Assembly: GCA_937944405.1 (NCBI GenBank)
Contig: CALDYR010000002.1
Location: 1-64,000, forward strand
Length of the DNA: 64,000 bases
Direction: 5' to 3'
Source of the DNA: an uncultured Pirellulaceae bacterium
Lineage (GTDB): Bacteria > Planctomycetota > Planctomycetia > Pirellulales > Pirellulaceae
The notes under the pieces are model-generated. The model made no database searches. It saw nothing but the letters and a program-made list of their open reading frames with translations, and had not been told where the DNA came from. Made by a program: the position numbers and the translations under genes. This document shows positions 1 through 9,902 of the stretch, in pieces; the stretch's first letter is position 1, and each line of letters starts with the position of its first letter.

Positions 1-731
1 CGTCGTGCAAGTTTCGCTGTGATTTCTGGTTCGATGCCAAAGCGATCTTGGGCGATGTCGATACTTTGGATGACTTCACTTCGAAATGCTTTGTAGCATG
101 TTTCCATGTCCGTCAACTTCAGGCCGCTGAATAGATTCGACGCGCCGGTGAGAATCGCGTTGCCAAGCCGATGGATCCACGATTCGTCTTGGACTTCTTC
201 GCCAATGAAACGCGATCCATAAACGATGTCCGCTTCTTCGCGCAGAAGTGGCTGGATCAATTCAGGAATATCGCGCGGGTCGTACTCAAGGTCGGCGTCT
301 TGGATGACCAAATAGTCACCTTGTGCGACTTGAAATCCAGTGCGGATTGCGGCCCCCTTTCCCGCGTTGGCGTCTTTAAAGATCACGTTGACCGATTCTA
401 TTCCTGACAACCGGTTAAGGATGTCGCGCGTTCGGTCGGTACTGCAATCATCGACAACGACGATTTCGAGGTTCAATGGCAACGCGGCAACGCGACTGAT
501 GACTCGGGCGATAGTCGGTTCTTCGTTATAAACGGGAATCACGACCGACAGAAGGTAGTCCGTCCGAGGGCTCGCGTCGGTGCCGCAACTTGCATTTTGG
601 TAGCTTTCGAATTCAGTTGAGACTAAACCCTCGCACGATTCAAGTTGTTTGAGAATCTTCTGAAACCGAAGATCGGCTGAATCGGTCGAACGTCGTGTGG
701 CGACTGAGTGGGGGGATTGGTTGCGATTCAT
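1..731 (-). CDS. Family 2 glycosyltransferase, 3' end cut by window edge
   Basis: This gene reads from an ATG at 729-731 leftward and leaves the window without a stop, so only about 243 residues are visible. After a 60-residue variable head comes a GT-A (glycosyltransferase 2) domain: LSVVIPVYNEEPT, then VVVDDCSTDRT, then VIQDADLEYDP carrying the DxD-like metal and nucleotide-sugar site. The later FSGLKLTDMETCYKAF stretch is typical of dolichyl-phosphate mannose synthase-like and undecaprenyl-phosphate sugar transferases. The family moves a sugar from a nucleotide donor to a lipid or glycan acceptor at the cytoplasmic face of the membrane. Whether C-terminal membrane helices follow cannot be seen. 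The acceptor is unknown. Confidence 0.88.
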   Translation of the reverse strand, partial: MNRNQSPHSVATRRSTDSADLRFQKILKQLESCEGLVSTEFESYQNASCGTDASPRTDYLLSVVIPVYNEEPTIARVISRVAALPLNLEIVVVDDCSTDRTRDILNRLSGIESVNVIFKDANAGKGAAIRTGFQVAQGDYLVIQDADLEYDPRDIPELIQPLLREEADIVYGSRFIGEEVQDESWIHRLGNAILTGASNLFSGLKLTDMETCYKAFRSEVIQSIDIAQDRFGIEPEITAKLAR

Positions 732-1177
732 TGGATGTATTTTAAACGGGAATTGGCAATTAAGCAGCTTCAATCTACATCGCCGGTTTGCGTTTTTTAA
801 ACGGCACTAAAGACGAGGCTGGTATTCTGCGAAATGCTAGAATTTTCGGTGTAAAAGCAAAAAAACAATTGCTGTTTTGCCGTATTTTTCAACTCGGTTT
901 ACGCGAAAACGGTACGTGTCTCGAAACTGGCGGTCTTGGTTGTCGGACCAACAGTTAGAGCCGTAATAGAGTGAGACTCTTACTCGATTTTTTAGGTTTT
1001 CGCTGCGGACCCGCTGTAGATGATGGGACTTCCCAAGCGTTTTGGGGCGCCGCCGATGGCTGCGGTGATACGATGGCGACATAAAAAAACCGTGTGAAGA
1101 CGAATGCTTCACACGGTTTTAATTTTCTCAGTTCCACTTAGGGGCAAAATCACCTAAGTGCTGAATCACCAGATCGC
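732..1177. other. Intergenic stretch between glycosyltransferase and nrdB
   Basis: This gap separates the glycosyltransferase start from the nrdB stop. It holds the strong nrdB terminator (1083-1120) and a smaller inverted repeat, CACTTAGG at 1135-1142 with CCTAAGTG at 1153-1160, between that terminator and the nrdB stop. Short open frames across 837-1137 have no recognisable family and look like chance. The glycosyltransferase promoter must lie in 732-1080, but I see no clear -35/-10 pair. Confidence 0.6.
1083..1120 (-). terminator. Rho-independent terminator downstream of nrdB
   Basis: A 14-bp perfect stem (1086-1099 with 1107-1120, AAAACCGTGTGAAG and its complement) encloses a 7-nt loop. 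On the minus strand it is followed by a run of T. It lies about 60 bases past the nrdB stop. It is A-rich on one side and T-rich on the other, so it could work for both strands. Confidence 0.85.
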
Positions 1178-2266
1178 TTAATCCCAGTCCAGTTTGCCGC
1201 CTGTTTGGTACTCAGTGACGCGTGTTTCGAAGAAGTTCTTCTCTTTCGCGAGGTCCATCGTTTCGCTCATCCAGGGGAACGGATTGTTACTGTTGTACTG
1301 AACCGGCAGACCAATGCGCTCCAGGCGACGATCAGCAACATGCTGAACATAGTCGCGGAAAAGATCAGCATTGAGCCCCAAGACTCCGTTGGGCAAGCAA
1401 TCTTCTGCATAGGCGATTTCCAATTCAACCGATTCGCGAACGCGGTCCACCATTGCCTGTTGGAATTCTTCTGTCCACAGGTGAGGGTTTTCAGCTTTGA
1501 TTCCATTGATCAAATCGATGCCGAAATTGAGGTGAATTGATTCATCTCGCAAGATGTACTGGAACTGTTCGCCAATTCCCTTCATCAAGTTTCGTCGATG
1601 GAAGGAGAGAATCATGACAAACCCTGTGTAGAAGAAGATGCCTTCCATGATCAGGTAGAAACCGATTAAATTCTTCAGCAGCGCTTGAGCCCCTTCGAAG
1701 GTTTCCGTTGTGAATTCGGGGTCTAACACCTCACGCGTTAGTTCCATTTCGAACGCGTCTTTGCGGGCGATCGCTGGAACTTCGTTGTACATGTTGAAGA
1801 CTTCGCCTTCGTCCAAACCTAGGCTCTCAACGACGTATAAAAATGTGTGCGAGTGTACCGCTTCTTCGAATGCTTGGCGTAGCAAATACTGGCGGCATTC
1901 GGCGTTGGTGATGTGCTTGAATATCGCCAACACGAGGTTGTTTCCCACTAAACTTTCGGCCGTAGAAAAGAAACCCAAGTTCCGCATGATTACCCGGCGT
2001 TCGTCTTTGGTTAGAACATCAGACTTCCATGTTTCTATGTCCTTGTTCATCGCGACTTCGGTAGGCATCCAGTGGTTGGCGCAACCGTTGTCGTAGTGTT
2101 CCCAAGCCCATTTGTACTTCAGCGGCATCAGTTGGTTGACATCGACCTGAGTCGCATTGATCAAACGTTTTTCACTGGCCGATACGCGTAGCGCTTTAGC
2201 GTTTTTGCCGGTGTTGGAGTTTTGCTGTGTTTCCAGTGCTTCTTCGGCCCTAATATCAATCGACAT
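1178..2266 (-). CDS. nrdB: Ribonucleotide reductase small subunit, class Ic type
   Basis: R2 subunit of aerobic ribonucleotide reductase, which with NrdA makes deoxyribonucleotides in the cytoplasm. It has 362 residues. Metal ligands can be placed at E104, E135, H138, E208, E242 and H245. The position four residues after H138, where Escherichia coli R2 carries radical Tyr122, is F142 (EAVHSHTF), and the first ligand is Glu rather than Asp. Ligand spacing matches Chlamydia trachomatis R2 (E89, E120, H123, F127, E193, E227, H230) with a constant offset of 15. That points to a Mn/Fe cofactor without a tyrosyl radical. The metal content is inference. It follows nrdA on the same strand across a 245-base gap containing a terminator. 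Confidence 0.97.
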   Translation of the reverse strand: MSIDIRAEEALETQQNSNTGKNAKALRVSASEKRLINATQVDVNQLMPLKYKWAWEHYDNGCANHWMPTEVAMNKDIETWKSDVLTKDERRVIMRNLGFFSTAESLVGNNLVLAIFKHITNAECRQYLLRQAFEEAVHSHTFLYVVESLGLDEGEVFNMYNEVPAIARKDAFEMELTREVLDPEFTTETFEGAQALLKNLIGFYLIMEGIFFYTGFVMILSFHRRNLMKGIGEQFQYILRDESIHLNFGIDLINGIKAENPHLWTEEFQQAMVDRVRESVELEIAYAEDCLPNGVLGLNADLFRDYVQHVADRRLERIGLPVQYNSNNPFPWMSETMDLAKEKNFFETRVTEYQTGGKLDWD

Positions 2267-2460
2267 CTTTCGCGACTCCGTGCAAAATAAAGTTGGGATA
2301 TAAAATTTCTCAGTGACTGACTCTGCATTTACTTAAACGCAAACGCACTTTTTATTTAACGTTAAAAAACCAAGATGGCCTCAGAAACTTCGCGCTGCTG
2401 AGGATTTTCAATGGGAGGTTCGTTTGCTCAACGCGGTGTCAATTACAATTAACTACGTCG

Positions 2461-2496
2461 AAAAAACGGTGACGCCCATGAGCTGTCATGGGCGTC
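2461..2496 (-). terminator. Rho-independent terminator downstream of nrdA
   Basis: An 11-bp perfect stem, GACGCCCATGA at 2471-2481 with TCATGGGCGTC at 2486-2496, has a 4-nt loop. On the minus strand it is followed by ACCG and six T. It begins 15 bases past the nrdA stop and ends about 195 bases before nrdB starts, so nrdB probably has its own promoter or depends on read-through. Confidence 0.88.
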
Positions 2497-2511
2497 CGTT
2501 TTCATTGCCGT

Positions 2512-5352
2512 TTATTGGCAGGCTTCGCAATCAGGATCATCGATGCTGCAAGCCTTCACTTCTGGTTGGCGGTCAACCAGGATGTCTGACGACGAACTTG
2601 CGTTCTTCATCCAACGCGGTTGCACACCAAATTTGTTGATGTCGACCGTCGATTTTTCGACCTGCGTTGCGCCCAATGAACGCAAGTAATAAGTCGTCTT
2701 CAAACCTGCTTGCCAAGCCAATTTGTACATCTCGTCAAGCTTACGACCGCTGGGTTGACCAAGGTAAAGGTTCAGCGACTGTCCCATGTCGATCCATTTT
2801 TGCCGACGGCTGGCACATTGGATCAACCATTTGGGTTCGATCTCGAACGCGGTGGCGTAACGACGTTTGATGTCTTCTGGCAGTCCTGGAATGTCTCCCA
2901 ATGCCCCATCAAAGTACTTGATCGCTTCAAGCATCTTGTCGTCCCAGAGGCCCAAGGCCTTTAATTCGTTGACCAACCGCACGTTGATCTGCACAAATTC
3001 GCCCGAAAGATTACTTTTTACGAACAAGTGCTTGTAGGTCGGTTCGATCGACTGCGTGACGCCGATGATCGTGGAGATCGTTGCCGTGGGAGCGATGGCC
3101 ATCACGTTGCTGTTTCGCATACCATGTTTCGCAACATGATCACGAACTGGCCCCCAATCCATCGAAGCGTTGTCGTCCATTTGGATTTCGACTCCGCGCT
3201 CTTGTTGCAGGGTTTTTACGGTGTCGATCGGCAGCAAACCGCGATCCCATTTGGAACCCTGGTAAGAACCATACGTCCCTCGTTCTTCCGCCAGACGACT
3301 GGATGCCATGATCGCAAAGTAAGAAATGGCTTCCATACTGCGATCAGCAAATTCCACACCTTCGTCGCTGGCGTAGCTGATACCGCAAGCCGACAGAGCG
3401 TCTTGAAAACCCATCAGGCCCAATCCAACGGGACGATGCCGTTGGTTGGCGTTTTTAGCTTCGGGAGTTGGGTAGAAGTTAATATCGACCACATTGTCCA
3501 ACATGCGGACGGCAGTGTTGATCGTTTCTTCTAGTTTTTCCAGATCCAGTTTTCCGTCTGTCACATGATTCAGAAGATTGATCGAACCTAGGTTGCAGAC
3601 CGCGATTTCATCCGCTGAGGTGTTCAGTAAAATCTCTGTGCAGAGGTTGCTACTGTGAACCACGCCGGCATGATCCTGCGGTGAACGGATGTTAGAGGGA
3701 TCCTTAAATGTGATCCACGGATGGCCCGTTTCGAAGACACGCGTGAGCATCTTCCGCCACAGGTCGATCGCAGGAATCGTCCGATGCAATTTCAACTTGC
3801 CATCGGCGGCCTGCTGTTCGTAGTAAGTGTAGCGCTGTTCAAATGCCTTGCCGTAGAGGTCGTGCAGGTCAGGCGTTTCGTCAGGGCTGAACAGGGTCCA
3901 ATCCTGTTTATTCATCACCCGTTTCATGAACAGGTCGGGGATCCAATTGGCAGTGTGCATGTCGTGGGTACGCCGGCGTTCGTCACCGGTGTTTTTACGA
4001 AGATCCAGGAACTCTTCGATATCCAAGTGCCATGATTCCAGATACGAACAAACCGCTCCTTTTCGTTTGCCGCCTTGATTGACCGCGACGGCGGTGTCGC
4101 TGACAACTTTGAGGAACGGGATGACACCTTGGCTTTGGCCGTTGGTGCCGCTGATGTGAGAATTGGTGGCGCGAATGTTAGTCCAGTCGTTCCCCAGTCC
4201 TCCAGCCCATTTGGAAAGCTTTGCATTGTCAGCGATGGCTTTGAAAATTCCATCTAAGTCGTCTGCAACGGTGCTCAAATAACAAGAGCTAAGTTGCGGA
4301 TGCAATGTGCCCGCGTTAAATAGCGTGGGGGTAGCCGAAGTAAATCGGAATTTAGAAAGGATGTTGTAAAACTCGATTGCGCGATCGGTTTTGTGTTCTT
4401 CACGTAACGCCAGTCCCATCGCGACTCGCATCCAGAAATACTGGGGGGCTTCAAACCGACGACCGTCGATGTGCAGTAAATACCGATCGTAAATTGTTTG
4501 CAAGCCAAGATACGGGAACAGGTCGTCGCGTCCCGGTTCGATCGCGGCGGCCAATTTCTCTAAGTCGAACGTTTCAAGTTCCGGTGTGATGCGTTGGGCG
4601 GCGATTCCTTCAGCAACGTAAGCAAGGAAGTTCGCGCGGTACATTTCTACTAGGTTGTCGTCGCTGGCTGATTTGCCCAATGATTCGCGGTAGATAATGT
4701 TTAAGACCAATCGTGACGCGACCGTGTCATAGTCGGGATCATTTTCGATCCGCGCCCGTGCCGCCAGCACCATCGAACGGCCAATTTCGCGCGGCGTGAT
4801 ACCGTTGAAGAACTGCTTCTTCACTTCGTCGATCAATTCGACGGAAGAACAATTCGCCCCTAATCCATCGCATGCGTCGTCGACTTGGTTGCGGAGGCGA
4901 CCGAAATCCAAGTCCTCCATGACGCCATTGCGTTTCACCATCATGCTAGGGAAAGGAGCGTCACTATCCATATTCTCTTCGGCACGCAACTGTCGCATCT
5001 TGTTGTGTTCAGCCCGATAAAGAATGTATCGGCGAGCAACTGAAAAGTGATCGCCTCGCATCAACTCTTTCTCGACCAAATCTTGAATCTGTTCTACAGA
5101 TACACCGTCGTCGTCTAACGCTAATTCTTTAACCTCTTGGACGACGTTGGCGGTCATAGTTTGAATTTCGATCTTGAGACGGTCTTCCAGTTGCGCCGTA
5201 CTCTCAAGCTTCATCTCTGCACAAAATGCTTTTTCCATCGCGCGTGTGATCAACGCTGCATCGAACAGAACCGCTCGGCCATCGCGTTTGCGCGTGACCA
5301 GTTCTAGTGAAACAGAGGGGGACTCAGAATCAGTTCCGGATGTCTCTAACAT
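2512..5352 (-). CDS. nrdA: Ribonucleoside-diphosphate reductase large subunit
   Basis: R1 catalytic subunit that reduces ribonucleotides with NrdB. The 946 residues are longer than the roughly 760 of Escherichia coli because the N-terminus carries an ATP-cone (about 19-115) and a second cone-like region (about 137-225), the allosteric activity modules of the family. The catalytic core shows the redox Cys C357 (SSCYLS), the N569-x-C571-x-E573 active-site triad (NLCTEI), C586 (VCNLGSINL) and a late YYLRSLG with the two radical-transfer tyrosines. The C-terminus ends in a CEAC thiol pair that would be re-reduced by thioredoxin or glutaredoxin. C357 and C571 are 214 residues apart, as are C225 and C439 of the E. 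coli enzyme. A terminator follows directly. Confidence 0.97.
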   Translation of the reverse strand: MLETSGTDSESPSVSLELVTRKRDGRAVLFDAALITRAMEKAFCAEMKLESTAQLEDRLKIEIQTMTANVVQEVKELALDDDGVSVEQIQDLVEKELMRGDHFSVARRYILYRAEHNKMRQLRAEENMDSDAPFPSMMVKRNGVMEDLDFGRLRNQVDDACDGLGANCSSVELIDEVKKQFFNGITPREIGRSMVLAARARIENDPDYDTVASRLVLNIIYRESLGKSASDDNLVEMYRANFLAYVAEGIAAQRITPELETFDLEKLAAAIEPGRDDLFPYLGLQTIYDRYLLHIDGRRFEAPQYFWMRVAMGLALREEHKTDRAIEFYNILSKFRFTSATPTLFNAGTLHPQLSSCYLSTVADDLDGIFKAIADNAKLSKWAGGLGNDWTNIRATNSHISGTNGQSQGVIPFLKVVSDTAVAVNQGGKRKGAVCSYLESWHLDIEEFLDLRKNTGDERRRTHDMHTANWIPDLFMKRVMNKQDWTLFSPDETPDLHDLYGKAFEQRYTYYEQQAADGKLKLHRTIPAIDLWRKMLTRVFETGHPWITFKDPSNIRSPQDHAGVVHSSNLCTEILLNTSADEIAVCNLGSINLLNHVTDGKLDLEKLEETINTAVRMLDNVVDINFYPTPEAKNANQRHRPVGLGLMGFQDALSACGISYASDEGVEFADRSMEAISYFAIMASSRLAEERGTYGSYQGSKWDRGLLPIDTVKTLQQERGVEIQMDDNASMDWGPVRDHVAKHGMRNSNVMAIAPTATISTIIGVTQSIEPTYKHLFVKSNLSGEFVQINVRLVNELKALGLWDDKMLEAIKYFDGALGDIPGLPEDIKRRYATAFEIEPKWLIQCASRRQKWIDMGQSLNLYLGQPSGRKLDEMYKLAWQAGLKTTYYLRSLGATQVEKSTVDINKFGVQPRWMKNASSSSDILVDRQPEVKACSIDDPDCEACQ

Positions 5353-6180
5353 TCCTTCGTACTCCTTTGGGGGCAGTAACCCTAAACGCCTGATACGCTC
5401 AATGCTTCGTACCGGGGGCCTAAGTTGTCTTGTTCATTCAATTCAACGATTCCAAGAAACGCGTTGGTTAACCGCGCTGTTGATCTGGAGAGTTTTTGAA
5501 AACAGAAGTAGCCAACGCGAGTGTCGCTGCCTGAGGATGACCATCCAATTGCCATCGGGCTTGATCCGGCTGTAGACTCCGTTCCCAAAAATCCTTCTCC
5601 TCTTCACTCCATGAAATCATTCCGTTACTAAGTCTGCACCGAACGTGTGACGCCTTTGGTCAGCCATAACCAAAATTCGTCAATCGCTCTAATTCCAGAC
5701 CCAATCACCGCGCTGCTGGTCTAACCAAGCGGTGAGGTTCTCAGTGTTGCGCGAACAGAAATACCAATTGGAAGTGCGGGGCAGCTAGCGGCCGGTTGAA
5801 TAGGCAAGACTACATGTAGTGTCTACTTTGTGAATGCCTAACACCGCTAGCGACACTTCCCCTGTCGCGGGAATCAATATATCGTTGGCCAAGGCAGTGT
5901 CAACACAAAATGTTGTAGGTGTCTCGCTAGCGTTTCGCGCGAACTGTGGAACTTGCCGCAGAATAATCGACGAAAACAGGAATCGGAGAACCCCAACATG
6001 TTGTGGGGGAATTGAGAAAATTTTTTCTCAATCCTAAGCCGCGCGGAACCTAAGGACTGCAGGTCTCTCAATCTGCTTCGCTTGTTGGCGGTGCGGGAAC
6101 CGCGTTAAGGTTCTGGCTGTGATTTATCAAGGATCAAAACTAGAGTCCAGGCGAAGTGCAATTTGCAGAGTTGCCGTCGC
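5353..6180. other. Gene-poor 0.8-kb stretch upstream of nrdA with palindromes
   Basis: No convincing gene is seen; small open frames here match nothing I recognise. It should hold the nrdA promoter on the minus strand. It contains three inverted repeats: ACTACATGTAGT (5809-5820), CCCCAACATGTTGtGGGG (5992-6009) and a perfect 22-bp palindrome of ATTGAGAAAA, TT and its complement (6011-6032). The last two lie about 150 bases past the stop of the SprT-like gene and could end its transcript, although the stem is A/T-rich and not a textbook terminator. Confidence 0.5.
6011..6032. repeat. Perfect 22-bp A/T-rich palindrome
   Basis: ATTGAGAAAA is followed by TT and then TTTTCTCAAT. It is adjacent to a second near-perfect palindrome at 5992-6009. 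The function is unknown; an operator or a weak bidirectional transcription stop are both possible. Confidence 0.6.
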
Positions 6181-6948
6181 CTATTTTCGCCGCAACATAT
6201 TCAATGGCACATAGAATTTCGAATATCGTTTTCCGTCGCTGTACTTCGTGCCTTTGGCATCGGCCACCAAAACCGTCGCGCGTTTGGTGATACGATTGAT
6301 GACGCCGGTTACGGTTCGGCCGCCGATGTCAAAAACAACCGTATCGCCCGGTGAAATTCCAAGCTTCTTCCGAGCAACATCGCGCGGGGTCAGTAAACGA
6401 TGATTGGATTCGGTGTGCCCGAAGTGTCGTCGAGCGTAATTTTTGAACTGGCTGCCGTTGCAATTAGAGTCAGAGAACAACAGAAGTTCTGCCAAGTGCA
6501 ACATTTCATGCTCCATGATTCTTTGCAAGGCTTGCAATCGGTCGTGGCAGGTAACGCCGCCTACTTTGGCGACGGAGTCAACGTTGAAGGTGTCAAACAG
6601 CGGGCTCGTGGCAATGGTGATCTCAAACTCTGGCAGTGCTCCGGGCCGGTTGTCGCGCTGCATCGTGGTCATGCCGCCGCAAGAGGTCATGCGCGTCGAC
6701 AATCGAAAGGCGAGCGGGCGGCGGGATGACTGTTCGCACAGTTGCCCCAGCAAACCGTCAAAGACTTGTTCATCGGTGATCTGGAAAAGCAAACCCAGAT
6801 CGGCATTGGAGATCGACTTAAATTGCGGGCTGTTGAAATTGTCAGAATGCCGCAGGACAAATTCGTAAATCGTGCGCTGAATCCGCCGCGTTTGTTGCAG
6901 CGATCTTTGGCGATGGTTGATCAAATCGGTGAGTGATTTTGAGATCAT
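6181..6948 (-). CDS. SprT-like zinc metalloprotein
   Basis: 255-residue cytoplasmic protein. Residues 145-180 carry RIMEHEMLHLAELLLF, an HExxH zinc site (H147, E148, H151), with a further His (H178, HFGH) about 27 residues on as a plausible third ligand. This is the arrangement of the SprT/Spartan-like family, whose bacterial members are largely uncharacterised and whose eukaryotic members cleave DNA-protein crosslinks. The last 70 residues (KLGISPGDTVVFDIGGRTVTG onward) look like a small beta-barrel tail, perhaps nucleic-acid binding. There is no signal peptide. It stands alone between intergenic stretches. Peptidase activity is inference from the motif. Confidence 0.75.
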   Translation of the reverse strand: MISKSLTDLINHRQRSLQQTRRIQRTIYEFVLRHSDNFNSPQFKSISNADLGLLFQITDEQVFDGLLGQLCEQSSRRPLAFRLSTRMTSCGGMTTMQRDNRPGALPEFEITIATSPLFDTFNVDSVAKVGGVTCHDRLQALQRIMEHEMLHLAELLLFSDSNCNGSQFKNYARRHFGHTESNHRLLTPRDVARKKLGISPGDTVVFDIGGRTVTGVINRITKRATVLVADAKGTKYSDGKRYSKFYVPLNMLRRK

Positions 6949-7008
6949 CGGGTTCGACAGTTCAGGTGACTTCAGTCCTATTTATCATCGTATTCAACAT
7001 TGGCGCGT

Positions 7009-7037
7009 AAAAAAAGCGGACTGCTGTTGCAGCCCGC
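7009..7037 (-). terminator. Rho-independent terminator of the secreted Gly/Cys-rich gene
   Basis: GCGGACTGC (7016-7024), loop TGTT, and GCAGCCCGC (7029-7037) form a 9-bp stem with one mismatch. On the minus strand it is followed by seven T. It lies about 35 bases past the stop at 7072. Confidence 0.85.
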
Positions 7038-7071
7038 CTCGTCTACTTTTTTTTATCTTTTCAGCCAGCTC

Positions 7072-8487
7072 TTAGTTGCTGCCATCGACAGAAGCGTTAC
7101 CGTCATCGTTATTGCTGGTTCCAACAGCAACAGCTGTCGAGACTCCGGCAAGAAGAGCGAGGCGACCGAACCCAGCACCACCAGCGAGCGCGCCACCGAA
7201 TAGTCCGCCACCACCTCCGCCGCCCAGTGCACCACCGAATAGTCCGCCGCGACCAGCACCCAAACGACCGTTACCCAAACGCCCACGAAGGAAGCCACCG
7301 CGGCTATTTCCTGCCGCAGCACCGCAAGAACTGCAAGCATTGCAAGAGCTGCAGGTGCTGTATCCGCTGAAGTTACCCGCTGAACCGCAAGAGCCACCAG
7401 AAGCAGCACCACAACCAACTGATTCCCCCGCGTATTCGATTGGTGTTGAAGCGTATGAGTCTTCGTACACGATTTCGTTGCCGGCGTTGGCGACTTGTTC
7501 GCCAACGAAACCAGCGTCTTGTTGACAGGTTAAGCATACGTCGAGTGAGTCAGAAACAGCTCCTCCATCAAAGGGAAGGTCAGCAGGGATGTCTTGGAGG
7601 GCGACTGGTTCCAGAGAAACTGGAATTTCTTCGCTATCGGTTACGACAGAAGCAGTTTCTTGAGTTGCAGGTGCTGAATCCTCAACCGCTTCGAAGCTAA
7701 CCGCTGCGAAACCTGTTGGTCCGGCAGCGACAAAGTCATAGACACCTGGTTCGACGTCTTCAACGGCAAAACTTCCAGATGCGTCGGCAGTGACTTCCGC
7801 GATTTGTTGATCGCCTTGAATTAGGAAAACCGAAGTTCCTTCAACCAAAGCGACTTCGCCCAACATCGGCACAACGTGACCGGCCAAAACGCCGTCTTTG
7901 ACACTGACTTTGTTCGCACCGACAACACGTAATGCTTCGTCAGAAACGACCGCGTTTGCCATGATTTCTTCAGCAATGTCCGAAGGCAATTGCTTATGTA
8001 GGATTTGTTTAACAACCGCAGCCTGTGGAGAAACGGCGGCCGCTTCCATCAGATTGACCGTGTCTGAACCGTTATTGGCAATAACACGTACGCCGTAAGC
8101 CGCGAATCCATTTTCCCCTGTCGCGACGAACGAGTAAACGCCCTCACCAATGTTCACCAAAGAAAATAAACCGTCTGCGTCGGTAACTGCTTCAGCTTGA
8201 ATCTCGCCGTTGCTGACGAGGAAAACCTTCAGCCCAGAAAGGCCATTTGCGATGGACCCAGTTTCGATGGTCGCCACGCGGCCTTCGATCGCTCCGCTCT
8301 CGTTGAGAGCGATTGTGTGACTGCGCTGAACGCTGATCAAATTCGCGTTGCTGACCATGGCGGTCGTCACTTCGGCGATTGGGGCGTTATCTGTGAGGAA
8401 CTGATGGGCGGAGGCTGCCGCAGTTGCGACGATTGGCAATGCAAACAACATTGCGGCCATTCGGAGAGTTTTCCATTTGCTTTTCAT
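7072..8487 (-). CDS. Secreted protein with two carboxypeptidase-regulatory-like domains and Gly/Cys-rich tail
   Basis: 471 residues starting with a clear signal peptide (MKSKWKTLRMAAMLFALPIVATAAASA). Two related beta-sandwich repeats, roughly residues 66-135 and 199-265, share the pattern G-x-V...VFL...A..TAD/TDA-G-F...GVY.FVA.G..GFAA, typical of carboxypeptidase-regulatory-like / SdrD-B-like domains common in planctomycete secreted proteins. The last 130 residues are Cys-rich (CLTCQQ, CSSCNACSSCG) and then strongly Gly-rich with LFGGAL repeats and a hydrophobic segment. The job is unknown; a cell-wall or extracellular-matrix component is possible. It has its own terminator and appears to be a single-gene unit. 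Confidence 0.85.
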   Translation of the reverse strand: MKSKWKTLRMAAMLFALPIVATAAASAHQFLTDNAPIAEVTTAMVSNANLISVQRSHTIALNESGAIEGRVATIETGSIANGLSGLKVFLVSNGEIQAEAVTDADGLFSLVNIGEGVYSFVATGENGFAAYGVRVIANNGSDTVNLMEAAAVSPQAAVVKQILHKQLPSDIAEEIMANAVVSDEALRVVGANKVSVKDGVLAGHVVPMLGEVALVEGTSVFLIQGDQQIAEVTADASGSFAVEDVEPGVYDFVAAGPTGFAAVSFEAVEDSAPATQETASVVTDSEEIPVSLEPVALQDIPADLPFDGGAVSDSLDVCLTCQQDAGFVGEQVANAGNEIVYEDSYASTPIEYAGESVGCGAASGGSCGSAGNFSGYSTCSSCNACSSCGAAAGNSRGGFLRGRLGNGRLGAGRGGLFGGALGGGGGGGLFGGALAGGAGFGRLALLAGVSTAVAVGTSNNDDGNASVDGSN

Positions 8488-8746
8488 TAAATTTCACCAA
8501 GTACAAGGCTGCTAAACAATTGATAAGTAGACGTGAGGCGTGTGGGTTAATTCCAACAGACTTTCCGTTGGCACGATTCAGCCATAGAGTATAACTAACG
8601 ACCAGTCGTCGGTCAAGAAATTATGTTAAATGAATAAAGATTGATGAATTCCACCCAAACGAATCAAAATGCCACCAGCAGCAACGCCAATCGCCACTAT
8701 TGCCGTTTAGCGCCGCTTATTATTCCATTCCGCAGGTTTTTTCTAA

Positions 8747-9610
8747 TCATTCCCGGTCCGAGATGACACCAATTTCGGGGCTGCTGGCGGAACCATAGCG
8801 GGACTTAGTGATTCTGCCACTTAACCGCGCCAACCTACCGGCCTCTACAGCTAACTTCATGGCTACTGCCATCTTGATCGGATCTCCGGCACGGGCTACC
8901 GCCGAGTTCAATAACACTCCATCGGCACCTAGCTCCATCGCAATAGCCGCATCGCTAGCAGTTCCAACGCCGGCGTCTAAAATCACGGGATAGTTCTTTT
9001 GTTCTCGTTTAAGGTCAGCCAAAATGATTTTTAAATTGTTTGGGTTAGCGACACCTAGTCCTGACCCGATGGGGCTGCCTGCGGGCATCACTGCAGCGGC
9101 TCCGGCGTCTTTTAATCGCCGCGCGATGATGGGGTCGTCGCTGGTGTAACACAGCACCTGCAAACCATGCTTGACCAGTTGTTCGGTGGCCTTTAGCGAT
9201 TCGATGGGGTCTGGCAGCAACGATCGACTGTCGCCAAGCACTTCCAGCTTCACCCAATCGGCACCGGGGTTTTCTAATGCTTTTAAAATTTCGCGTCCCA
9301 TCAACGCGCATCGAACTGCGGTCGCAGCGTCGTAGCATCCGGCGGTGTTGGGCAGCAACGTGTATCGTTGGCAGTCGATGTAATCCAAGATATTTCGACC
9401 GGTCCCGTCATAAAGTTTCTCGCGCCGAACGGCGATCGTGATGCACTGTGTGCCAGAAGCAGCTACGGACTCCTGCATCATTTCAAAAGACTTGTACTTT
9501 CCCGAGCCTAAAATCAAGCGACTGGAGAGGACGTGGGTGCCGATGGTCAGGGGGAGGTCTTCAGATTGTGCTGTCGTTGGAGTTGGGGAGTTGGCTTTTT
9601 CTTGTGTCAC
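8747..9610 (-). CDS. thiG: Thiazole synthase ThiG
   Basis: Forms the thiazole phosphate moiety of thiamine from deoxyxylulose phosphate, dehydroglycine and the thiocarboxylate carried on ThiS. The 287-residue TIM barrel has [11 protein letters not shown], the Schiff-base lysine segment [10 protein letters not shown], and late phosphate-binding glycines [25 protein letters not shown]. It carries about 20 extra N-terminal residues compared with common ThiG. The start lies 3 bases after the thiS stop, so the two genes are surely co-transcribed, and lipA sits just upstream. Confidence 0.97.
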   Translation of the reverse strand: MTQEKANSPTPTTAQSEDLPLTIGTHVLSSRLILGSGKYKSFEMMQESVAASGTQCITIAVRREKLYDGTGRNILDYIDCQRYTLLPNTAGCYDAATAVRCALMGREILKALENPGADWVKLEVLGDSRSLLPDPIESLKATEQLVKHGLQVLCYTSDDPIIARRLKDAGAAAVMPAGSPIGSGLGVANPNNLKIILADLKREQKNYPVILDAGVGTASDAAIAMELGADGVLLNSAVARAGDPIKMAVAMKLAVEAGRLARLSGRITKSRYGSASSPEIGVISDRE

Positions 9611-9613
9611 GGT

Positions 9614-9832
9614 TTAACCGCCTCCTACTAAAGTTACCACTTCCAACCGGTCGTTGGCGTTGATCGTGGTGGCAGCATGTTGGTCGCCTGGAATCACGTT
9701 ATGGTTGATTTCAACTGCGATCGCTTTCGTGCGAATGTCCAGCGTCTTTAGCAGGTCGGTGACCGAAGAACCGGCCACGATGTTTAGGTTTTTGTCGTTG
9801 ACAACGATATCGATAGTTTCAGGCAGAGCCAT
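9614..9832 (-). CDS. thiS: Sulfur carrier protein ThiS
   Basis: 72-residue ubiquitin-fold carrier that donates sulfur to ThiG. The start is placed at the ATG at 9832 (MALPETIDIVVNDK) because the family begins directly with this beta-strand; an open frame continues upstream to 9958 but would overlap the end of lipA. The C-terminus, LEVVTLVGGG, ends in the di-glycine needed for adenylation by ThiF and thiocarboxylate formation. No thiF, thiC or thiE is in the window. No TPP riboswitch is visible in the short lipA-thiS gap. Confidence 0.93.
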   Translation of the reverse strand: MALPETIDIVVNDKNLNIVAGSSVTDLLKTLDIRTKAIAVEINHNVIPGDQHAATTINANDRLEVVTLVGGG

Positions 9833-9902
9833 AACGGTAGCTTTCGGCGGTTGGCAAACTTTTGCAGCAAAGTGGCGTAGTTGGTTCGCGGAAACGGAAG
9901 TT

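Noticed and set aside
837-1137. Two short minus-strand open frames behind nrdB
   Set aside because: They overlap each other and the nrdB terminator and match nothing.
5809-5820. ACTACATGTAGT as an NrdR box for nrdA
   Set aside because: It lies about 450 bases upstream of nrdA, is single, and does not fit the paired NrdR-box consensus well.
9833-9902. TPP riboswitch in front of thiS-thiG
   Set aside because: The gap is only 70 bases and lacks the conserved CTGAGA and ACCTGATC-type elements.
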